Source: Papaver somniferum | Taxonomy: Eukaryota > Streptophyta > Magnoliopsida > Ranunculales > Papaveraceae | Direction: 5' to 3' | DNA: 64,000 nt | Assembly: GCF_003573695.1 (NCBI RefSeq) | Contig: NC_039365.1 | Coordinates: forward strand, 132,333,466-132,397,465 | Shown: one piece after another, positions 55,226-64,000 of the stretch | Position numbering within the stretch: position 1 is the stretch's first letter | Layout: every line of letters starts with the position of its first letter | Made by a program: the position numbers and the translations under genes | Notes under the pieces: model-generated | Told to the model about the DNA's origin: nothing | Databases searched by the model: none | Seen by the model: the letters and a program-made list of their open reading frames with translations, nothing else

Positions 55226-58200
55226 CTAAGGGTCAGAATCAAGGACAGTCTAGTAATTCTCAGCCTCCCCCAGGTTTTGGTTATGCTAAGAACTCTTCAG
55301 GTCAACCCCAGTTTCAGAATGAGAAAAAGATCTCCACCTTAGAAGAAACCCTTACTATGTTAGCAAATAACCATGAGATGTTATCAAAGAACCACTATGG
55401 TTTTCAAGGAGAAACCAGGCAGAATTTTAAGAATAATTCCCAGTCTCTTGCTAAATTAGAACTTCAAGTCGGCCAAATAGCTAAGTTTCTTAGTGACAGA
55501 GAAGATGGAAGGTTCCCTAGTCAAACTGATCCTAACCCTAAAGAAGAGAAATCATACAATCATGTGAATTCTATTACAACCCTTAGGAGTGGAAAGAAAG
55601 TTGACAATAAGGTTGCCATGCCTGATAGTGAACATGTTGTTGTTCACCCTTTTGAGCCAGAAAATGAGGAGACTGATAGAGTCTCCAAAGAGACCAATGA
55701 AGGTCCTGCTGAGCCCGGCTTTGTTCCCAGAGCCCCGTTTCCCCAGCTGCTAGTTCCAACTAAGAGGGAGTCCAACTTTAATGATATATTGGAGGTTTTT
55801 AAGCAGGTTACTATCAACCTACCATTGTTAGATGCGATTAAGAAGATTCCCGCTTATGCCAAGTTTCTTAAGGATATGTGTACGTGAAAGAGAAAACTTA
55901 GTGTCCAGAAGAAATCCTTCCTAACTAGTCATGTGAGTTCTATTATTCAGAATACCACTACTACTAAGTATAAAGACCCAGGGTACCCTACTATTTCTTG
56001 CACAATAGGTAAATACCGTGTCGAGAAAGCGTTGCTTGACTTAGGAGCCAGTGTGAACTTACTCCCATACCATGTGTACCTTAAGCTAAGACTTGGTGAG
56101 ATGAAACCTACCCAGATGACACTTCAGTTAGCTTATAGGTCCGTTAAAATTCCTCGTGGTATGATCGAGGACGTTCTTATTGAGGTCGACAAGTTTATTT
56201 ATCCAGTGGATTTTGTTATCCTAGATACCCAACCTGTCCCTGACCCAGAGAACCAAATACCAGTGATTTTAGGTCGCCCGTTTTTAGCTACATCCAATGC
56301 GATCATTAACTGTCGAAATGGTATTATGAATTTGTCTTTTGGTAATGTGACTATTGAGCCGAACATTTTTAATATTAGTAAGATACCCTCTGAGCTAGAT
56401 GACTCGAGCATAGAAGAGGTGAACATGATAGGAAAATTAGTCGAGGAGTCATTACCAAACACATTGTTAGAAGATCCATTAGAGAAATGCCTAGCCCACT
56501 TTGGGATTGATTTTGATGATGACGATGTGATTAATGAGGTGAATGCTTTGTTATATTCAACCCCTTTGATAGACACTAGTAATGGATGGAAACCTAAGTT
56601 CGAACCTCTACCTGTTTCTAAGTCTACCCTAGTTCCTTCGTTAGAAAAGCCTCCTACGTTGGACCTTAAACCATTACCAGATACCCTAAAGTATGTGTTT
56701 TTAGGCCCATCTGAAACTTTACCTGTGATTATAGTATCCGACTTGGATAGTGATCAGGAAAGTAGGCTAGTGACCATCCTTCAGAATAACAAGGAAGCTT
56801 TAGGGTGGACCATAACAAACATTAAGGGTATAAGTCCTACTGATTATATGAATCATATATATTTAGAGAGTGACACCAAACCTTCTAGGGAGATGCAACG
56901 TCGACTGAACCCTAATATGAAAGAAGTAGTTCGAACCGAGGTTCTTAAGCTGTTAGATGCAGGCATTATCTACCCCATTTCAAACAGTGGTCAGCCCCGT
57001 TCAGGTTGTTCCCAAGAGATATGGTATTACTGTAGTCCAGAATGATAACAATGAGTTAATCCCAACCCGGGTGACCACGGGTTGGCGTGTCTGTATTGAC
57101 TATAGGGAATTGAACAAGGTCACTAGGAAGGACCACTTTCCCCTTCCCTTCATCGACCAAATGCTAGAGAGATTAGCTGGACGTAGCCATTATTGCTTTT
57201 TAGATGGATACTGCGGTTATAATAAGGTTGTCATAGCCCCAGAAGACCGAGAGAAAACCACTTTTACCTGTCCCTTTGGTACCTTTGCGTATAGACGCAT
57301 GCCTTTCGGGCTATGTAATGCCCTTGCGACCTTTCAGCGTTTTATGCTGAGCATATTTTATGACATGGTAGAACGGTTCTTAGAGGTCTTTATGGATGAT
57401 TTTTCAGTGTTTGGTTCGTATTTCGATGAGTGCTTGCATCATTTGTCATTAGTTTTGCCTAGGTGTAAGGAAAAGAATTGGGAGAAATGTCACTTCATGG
57501 TTCGTTCAGGAATTGTTCTAGGGAATATCGTATCTTCGAAGGGTATAGAGGTAGATAGAGCCAAAGTTGACCTTATTAAAACTTTATAGGTCCCAAAAAC
57601 CGTAAGAGATATTAGGTCATTCTTAGAGCATGCAGGTTTTTATCGTCGATTCATTAAGGATTTTAGCTTGATTTCTAGACCTCTTTGCAATTTGCTTGCA
57701 AAAGACGTTAAGTTTGTCTATGATGATGCTTGTTTAGAGGCTTTTGAGCAGCTTAAGAATTTACTCACTACCGCCCCCATAGTCTAGGCACCCAACTGGA
57801 ACCTACCCTTTGAGATCATTTGTGATTCTTTAGATTCTGTTATTGGTGTTGTGCTAGGTCAGCGAGAAAACAAATTACTTCATGTGATTTACTATGCTAG
57901 CAAAACTCTGAATGATGCCCAGTTGAACTATACCACTACCGAGAAGGAACTGTTAGCCATTGTGTTTGCCTTAGACAAGTTTAGACCCTATCGCTTAGGT
58001 TCTAAGATCGTAATATATACTGATCATGCTGCTTTGAAATATCTTCTGTCTAAAAAGGATACGAAACCTAGATTGATTAGGTGGATCCTTTTGTTGCAAG
58101 AGTTTTCTCCAGACATTAGAGACAAAAAGGGTGTCGAAAATGTAGTAGCAGACCACTTGTCTAGGCTAGTTGTTGATTCCCCTGATGATTCCCTTCCTAT

Positions 58201-59541
58201 AAGGGATATCTTTCCTGATGAACAACTTTTCTTTGTTACCCAATTACCTTGGTATGCAAATATAGTGAACTATCTTGTTACTGGTCGAATGCCCCAACAT
58301 TCGGGTAAACAAGATCGTTCTAGGTTTTTAGCCGAGGTGAAGCACTTCTTTTGGGATGATCCTTATTTGTTTAAGTATTGTCCAGACCAGATTATTAGGA
58401 GATGTATCCCTGAGACCAGTCCAATATTATTTCCTTTTGTCATGATCATGCTTGTGGGGGTCACTTTAGTGCTAAGAATACTGCTGCTAAGATATTGCAG
58501 TGTGGATTGTATTGTCCTTCGTTGTTTAAAGACTCCCATAGTTACTGTGTTACTTGTGAGCGTTGCCAGAAATTAGGAACCATTTCCCGTAGGAATATGA
58601 TGCCCTTGAACCCTATTTTAGTTGTGGAGGTCTTTGATGTGTGGGGTATTGACTTTATGGGTATGTTTTCTAATTATTTTGGTAACCTTTACATCCTTGT
58701 CGCTGTAGACTATGTATCTAAGTGGATTGAGGCGGTTGCGTGTAAAACCAATGACCATAGGGTTGTGATTGAGTTCTTGAAAAATAATATACTTACGCGT
58801 TTTGGTACACCGAGAGCTATAATTAGTGATGGAGGGTCCTACTTTTGTAATGGACCTTTTAGGATTTTGATGAAGAAATATGGTATTGCACATAAGGTAT
58901 CTAAACCCGTATCATCCACAGACTAGTGGTCAAGTAGAGGTTTCGAATAGGGAGATAAAGTGTATATTAGAGAAAACAGTTAATCCTAATCGGAAAGATT
59001 GGTCGTCTAGGGTTATTGATGCCTTATGGGCTTTCCGTACTGCGTTTAAGACCCCCATTGGAATGTCACCTTATCGACTTGTGTATGGAAAGGCATGCCA
59101 CTTACCTATTGAGTTAGAACACAGAGCATATTGGGCTGTGAAGCAGCTAAATTTTTCACTCGACAAGGCAGGAGCCCATAGGAAACTCCAGCTCAATGAG
59201 TTGGAAGAAATTCGTAGAGATGCATACGATAGTGCTAAGGAGTATAAGAACAAAATGAAACTTGTGCATGATAAGAATATTTTAAGAAAGTCATTTTCTC
59301 CAGGTCAAAAAGTTTTTCTGTATGATACCCGCTTGCATCTTTCCCTAGGAAGTTACGTTCTCTGTGGACGGTTCCTTTTGTTGTTCGCACTGTCTTTCCT
59401 CATGGAGCTGTTAAGATCGAGACACCGGATGGTAGTAGTTCTTTGAAGGTTAACGGTCAGAGATTGAAACCCTTTTTAGAGCCCTTTCCTACAGGTGATG
59501 TTGAGGAGGTCCCTCTGGAGGACCCTGTTTCCCTTGATTGA
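55226..59541 (+). pseudogene. Athila gag-pol polyprotein, broken
   Basis: Domains in order: Gag C-terminus (LEETLTMLANNHEMLSKN, LELQVGQIAKFLSDRE); protease with LLDLGASVNLLP at about 56027; RT from about 56890 with HFPLPFIDQMLERLAG, MPFGLCNALATFQ and catalytic FMDDFSVFG; RNase H with [20 protein letters not shown] and [14 protein letters not shown]; integrase with CERCQKLG (zinc finger), WGIDFMG, IISDGGSYF and QVEVSNRE (D, D, E). Lesions: TGA at 55885-55887 (Arg codon lost), frameshift near 56990, four residues deleted near 57475, TAG at 57587-57589 and 57785-57787, frameshifts near 58445, 58910 and 59345, then [12 protein letters not shown] to the stop at 59539-59541. No env-like ORF follows. 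These enzymes would copy and insert the element; this copy cannot make them. Confidence 0.9.
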
Positions 59542-60675
59542 CCATCGAGGCGATTTTATGTTGTATATTAGTTTTTGATTTCTCTCTTCACCCAGGTACT
59601 ATCTTTTCGTCTTCTCTCTTTACTGATTCCTCATGTTACTTTACTTTTTGATATTGCTCTTTCATTAGAAAAATTGAGGACAATGTTAGATTTAAGTTTT
59701 GGGGTGGGGAAGAAACTTTTTGTTAGCTTTTAGTTGCAATAAATAAACTCCAGAGCCTAGCAATTTATGCTTATTAAGGTTGGCACTAACCAATCTAAGT
59801 GGATGGAAACATCTTGGTTGTAGGAGTTGAGGAACCAATCTGATTAGATGGAAACATCTAAAGAGTATATTCATAGAAACACAGAGCTCAGGTGTTAGAA
59901 TTAAAAAAAAACATGGTAGTTTCGTCATATCTCGTTGAATCCTAATCCCTTCTGTTTTTATTTCTTAAGTGATTTGGTGGAGCACACAACTCAAGTGGTT
60001 ACCATTGCTAGGTGAAATAGATTGATTTAGATACAAAAAAAAAAAAAATTGAGACCAGACCATCATACCAACCGGAATAAATTCAATAAAGTTGACCACT
60101 GGTGCCCTTGTATATGCCAGTTGTGTTGACCTAGAGTTAGGTTTATCGACCACTGGTGCCCATGTATATGCCAGTTGTGTTGATATTAGTCAGACCGGTA
60201 TCTCAGTCCATTAGGATAGGTTCATCTTGGCAGAGGCCTTCAAATGGATATGGAAAACACCGTTCACTTTAAACCATCAATTTTTTCTCTTTATCGATCT
60301 TATTAATCATTCCATGTGATTGGTTGACTCTGGTTATGATGTCCAGAAAATATCTGAGTAGAGCTCTGTCACTTATATATGAATTTTAGTATGCTGAGTG
60401 CAAACTCGTGTACAACAATTGGAATTTCGCATCAGGGTACTTCCTCCTGTAGTCAATGAAAGTATGCCAACCAAGGAGATTATTCAGTGCCTTCCAAGGT
60501 TTTGCGTAGATAGCTAGGGTCTGGAGTAAAGGTTTTGTGAGTACACCTCTGATAAACCCTCCTGAGACAACACTCCGCCGCTAGGGCCACCTAGCGGTTT
60601 AACGGCTTGTTGCACGTGCTAAGTGTAGTCATTTTATTTTCTAGATTAGATTTTCTCGAGGACTAGCAAATAATA
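59542..60675 (+). other. Athila 3' noncoding region
   Basis: No gene. It contains TTGAGGACAATGTTAGATTT (from 59673) followed by TTTTGGGGTGGGG, a conserved box of this lineage, and short tandem repeats at 59770-59850 and 60094-60183. Confidence 0.65.
60094..60183 (+). repeat. 54-bp spaced direct repeat
   Basis: GACCACTGGTGCCC followed by TGTATATGCCAGTTGTGTTGA occurs at 60094 and again at 60148 with one mismatch. A related duplication (GGATGGAAACATCT) lies at 59801 and 59848. Confidence 0.75.
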
Positions 60676-60689
60676 AGTTTGGGGGTATT
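60676..60689 (+). other. Athila polypurine tract
   Basis: AGTTTGGGGGTATT directly before the LTR start TGATAGACACA. Nearly identical to the tract of the Gypsy array. Confidence 0.8.
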
Positions 60690-61780
60690 TGATAGACACA
60701 TTTTTGTGTCTAGGTTTTCCTTAATGTCTATATTGTTGGAACTCGATTCTTGTACTAATTTTGATGTTTTGTGTGTTTGTAGGTGTTTTTGGAGAAATAC
60801 ACTTGTGTGGAAAAAGTTGCTCGAAAAGTGTTATTTGGACCCCCCGGAGAAAAGTACTAAAGGCATCCTCAGTTGGGCTCCTGCTATTTGCACCCCCGGT
60901 TTTGTTAGGGGGACACCATCTTCATCATTTCAAAAATCCAGTTTTGGCGGGAAAAGCTCACAGGATATGGCAGATTTAGGGTTCGCATTTTGGACGGGAA
61001 TCAAAGAGACTAAACGGCTGGAACTCTTTGGGATGACGTGATTGGGCTTATCAGGCTTGGTAAAGGCCTTTGGTTCGATCCAGTTTGGCTGGATATTCCG
61101 CGAGAACAAAACAGGGGAGTTTATTCTTGGAAGAGGTTATCACGGGATTGCACAAGATTTAGACATATTTGGAGTGTGCTAAACTGGAGCAGAAATGTGT
61201 AGAAGACAAACAATAGTATGTTGGATGGCTACATACGCGTGAGAAGCTGTAAAAAGGGAATAAATCCCGTGACTGGCAGTGAAGAATATTATCGAGTAAA
61301 TGAAGATTATCCGGAGTTATTGGCGAGTATTTTTGATTCTGGAGAGTATATAAAGGGTGCTGAGGGTTTTTAAAAGGGGGACGGAGAGTTTGGAGAAGAA
61401 CAGGGCGTAAATCAGAGCTGCAGAGAAATCTTTTCTGCTGCTGCATAAGTTGAAGAACACGAAGAACATAGACCCACAGAGACAGTCGTTTTTCTATAGT
61501 AACAACGACAGTTAGGTTCTATCGTTCCCTGTAACAGTTCGGTTTGTAACACTTATAACTGTTACAAACCCGATTTTTAATAGTTTTTTCTCCATTTCAT
61601 CTTTGTAAACACCCTTTGAGCAACAAAAATGAATTTTGATTGTGTTTCCAACATGATGATGAGCTAATTCTCCCACAACCAAGGCAATGAGGAAGCTATT
61701 CACGCATGAATAATTGGTAACTATTTTATTCTCTCTAATTTATAATTTATAATTCACTCAATCACTGCTTTGCAGAGTTT
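60690..61780 (+). repeat. Athila 3' LTR (arm 1 of inverted pair)
   Basis: It starts TGATAGACACATTTTTGTGT and ends at the palindrome centre with GCTTTGCAGAGTTT. The U3 has a TATATAAAGG box near 61348. The reverse copy at 61869-62958 has almost the same length (1091 against 1090 bp). Confidence 0.8.
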
Positions 61781-61868
61781 AGTCCTCAATCCCTAGGCAT
61801 ATGCTTAGGGAATACAATTAATGTTTGAGAATATGCCTGATTATTCTCAAACTTTGGCCTGATTATTT

Positions 61869-62958
61869 AAAACTCTGCGAAGCAGTGATTGAGTGAATTA
61901 TAAATTATAAATTAGAGAGATAAAATAGTTACCAATTATTCATGCGTGAATAGATTCCTCATTGCCTTGGTTGTGGGAGAATTAGCTCATCATCATGTTG
62001 GAAACACACTCAAAATTCATTTTTATTGCTCAAAGGGTGTTTACAAAGATGAAATGGAGAAAAAACTATTAAAAACCGGGTTTGTAACAGTTATAAGTGT
62101 TAGAAACCGATCTGTTACAGGGAATGATATAACCTAAATGTCGTTGTTACTGTAGCAAAACGACTGTCTCTGTGGGTCTATGTTTTTCGTGTTCTTCAAC
62201 TTATGCAGCAGCAGAAAATATTTCTCTACACCTCTGATTTACGCCCTGTTCTTCTCCAAACTCTCCGTCCCCCTTTTAATAACCCTCAACACCCTTTATA
62301 TACTCTCCAGAATAAAATATACTCGCCAATAACTCCGGATAATCTTCATTTACTGGATAATATTCTTCACTGCCAGTCACGGGATTTCTTCCCTTTTTAC
62401 ATCTTCTCACGCGTATGTAGCCATCCAACATACTATTATTTGTCTTCTACATGTTTCTGCTCCGGTTTAGCACACTCCAAACACGTCTAAATCTTGTGCA
62501 ATCCCGTGATAACCTCTTCCGAGAATAAACTCTCATGTTTTGTTATCGAGGAATATCCAGCCAAACTGGATCGAACCAAAGTCCTTTACCAAGCCTGATA
62601 AGCCCAATCACGTTATCCCAAAGAGTTTCAGCCGTTTAGTCTCTTTGATTCCCGTCCAAAATGCGAACCCTAAATCTGCCATAGCCTGTGAGCTTTTCCC
62701 GCCAAAACTGGATTTTTGAAATGATGAAGATGGTGTCCCCCTAACCAAACCGGGGGTGCAAATAGCAGGAGCTCAACTGAGGATGCCTTTAGTACTTTTC
62801 TTCGGGGGTCCAAATAGCACTTTTTGAGCAATTTTTTCCACACAAGTGTATTTCTCCAAAAACACCTACAAACACACAAAACATCAAAATTAGTACAAGA
62901 ATCGAGTTCCAACAATACAGACATTGAGGACAACCTAGACACAAAAATGTGTCTATCA
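61869..62958 (-). repeat. Inverted Athila LTR copy (arm 2)
   Basis: The minus strand starts TGATAGACACATTTTTGTGT at 62958 and mirrors arm 1 with scattered differences. The arms are separated by 88 bp (61781-61868). No polypurine tract lies outside 62958, so it is not the 3' LTR of another element reading in. Confidence 0.8.
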
Positions 62959-64000
62959 GTCACGCACTTGGAGCAATTCCTTTGGTTCGTATTCCAAACA
63001 GTAAAGGAACAACAAATCTGTTCTGTAACAACTCTTTTCAAACAACGTGATATGAGTTTGACAAAAGGATCTTCCATTTATCCCAATAAACTCCTTTGTC
63101 AGGTTCTTAGATCAATCTCTTAACAATTACCAAAGTAATTGTTTAGATTATGCAATCAATACTTCGAATCACAAAGAAACGTATTGACACCGATCTACTC
63201 AAATAATCAATCAAGATTATCACAAAGATAAACCGATTATAGTTGGATCCCCATCCGATCAAGTTTCATGCACACCAAAGATTATGAACCCAAAACAGAA
63301 ATCTTCTTCGTCTTCAAATCATTCTTAAATCTTCAATGAACACCTGCATAGAATCAACTTGAATCTCTTGTGATCAATCACACACAGAACAGATTTTGTT
63401 AACAATGGATTATCACAATACGTCTTTAGATCTACAAATAGTCTAAAGATACCCGTCGAAACTTCGATCTAGTTTGAGTGAATATTATATCAGAAGAGAA
63501 GATTCTCAAGCATAAACAAACTAGGTGCAATCAAAGTTCAACAACCGTTAGTCAATCAAATTATTCAAAAACTAATAATAAACTGCAATTATCTAGTTTC
63601 CCACCAACGGTACTCGTAGAGCTTCTCAAACCCTAAGAAGTCTTTAAAACGAGTGGTCGTAAGAGATTTCGCCTAATTAGGGTACTTTCCTCTCCGAATA
63701 GACGTCTCCACCAGTAAAAACATAACTAGGTAGTTTTGTGGCTCTGAGGATTAGTTTGCTTGAAATGAAAACTTCAATATTTATAGACCAAAGAAGTTTG
63801 GACACCAAGGAATTTCCAAAACCTAAAAGATTCTCAAGATATGCAATATATTTCCAAATTCGGTTTCCATAGTTCCTGGAAATGCTTTGTCCAAATATTG
63901 ATCGAAATCTCAGTAGAAAATCTCCAATTAGTAAATGAACATTACCAATTTTTATTTTCTAAAGATATGCATTTTAATTGCTGGAAATTTAAAGTATATA
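62959..64000. other. Noncoding end of window, LTR-like
   Basis: No credible gene. Words such as CAGAACAGATTTTGTTAACAA (63386 region) and a reversed TATA box (TATTTATAGACC near 63777) recall the minus-strand Copia LTRs, but there is no border or primer site to prove it. Confidence 0.35.

Larger units (their letters stand above)
55226..61780 (+). mobile_element. Athila-type Gypsy retrotransposon, 5'-truncated, decayed
   Basis: The order is Gag end, protease, RT, RNase H, integrase (55226-59541), a long 3' noncoding region, a PPT (60676-60689) and a 3' LTR from 60690. No 5' LTR, primer site or N-terminal Gag is present. Athila assignment rests on the protease motif DLGASVNLLP, the RT motif FMDDFSVFG, and the TTGAGGACAA...GGGG box downstream of pol. 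Confidence 0.88.

Noticed and set aside
55226..59541. Reading the pol region as an endogenous pararetrovirus
   Set aside because: It has an integrase with D, D, E motifs, an Athila-type protease motif and a PPT followed by an LTR, all of which point to a Gypsy retrotransposon.
62670..63077. Frames in the inverted Athila LTR, such as the 135-aa minus-strand one
   Set aside because: They are mirrored by a differently broken frame in the other LTR arm and lie in U3, so chance openness is the best reading.
1..64000. CRISPR arrays, tRNA or rRNA genes, bacterial operons
   Set aside because: None was seen. The tRNA-like strings are retroelement primer sites and the repeats are LTRs, microsatellites or transposon ends. 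Spliced introns show plant nuclear DNA.

Overview
The window is nuclear DNA of a flowering plant with a transposon-rich genome. The evidence is spliceosomal introns with GT..AG borders, an FY-type polyadenylation-factor gene, a plant mobile domain (PMD) gene remnant, and nested Copia, Gypsy and hAT elements of plant type. The species cannot be named from the sequence. Only one host gene looks mostly sound, and about 85 percent of the window is mobile-element DNA.

Layout. (1) 97-8531, plus strand: the 3' half of an FY/WDR33-like gene. It has at least seven exons covering the last WD40 blades and the Pro/Gln/Met-rich tail. One intron carries a 366-bp Mutator-type MITE (1226-1591, 9-bp target duplication). 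One exon is split by a 4664-bp hAT element (3361-8024, 8-bp target duplication) with a degraded transposase. (2) 8532-9828: intergenic DNA with nothing recognised. (3) 9829-40663: remnants of a PMD (MAIN-like) gene, split by later insertions. (4) 10011-36062: a Copia element ('A', SIRE/Maximus-like, initiator-Met primer site) inside the PMD remnant. Its left LTR is itself interrupted by (5) 10360-31772, a tandem array LTR-INT-LTR-INT-LTR-INT-LTR of a gag-only Gypsy element on the minus strand (tRNA-Asp primer site, about 6.3 kb period). (6) 37173-40090: noncoding DNA, possibly an old LTR. (7) 40664-54359: a second pol-less Copia element ('B', minus strand) with its 5' end lost. It is interrupted by (8) 43743-51989, a third Copia-like element ('C', plus strand) with two LTRs and captured ORFs but no gag or pol. 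(9) 54360-55225: a diverged Copia-like LTR piece. (10) 55226-61780: a decayed Athila-type Gypsy element with protease, RT, RNase H and integrase. Its 3' LTR is followed by an inverted LTR copy (to 62958). (11) 62959-64000: noncoding, LTR-like DNA.

Insertion order can be read from target duplications: Copia A (CTTCC) entered the PMD gene, then the Gypsy element (CTTGC) entered Copia A's LTR. Separately, Copia B entered the PMD tail and Copia C (GCACT) entered B. Most retroelements here are non-autonomous. The array and Copia A and B keep only gag, Copia C keeps neither gag nor pol, and the one pol-bearing element (Athila) is dead. Any past movement of these elements must have depended on enzymes made elsewhere.

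The most unusual items are the four-LTR tandem array, the in-exon hAT insertion that supplies its own stop codon, the paired 10-mer motifs in a hypervariable part of the Copia LTRs, a Copia-type Gag with two widely spaced zinc knuckles, and the pol-less Copia C carrying an unrelated broken ORF.
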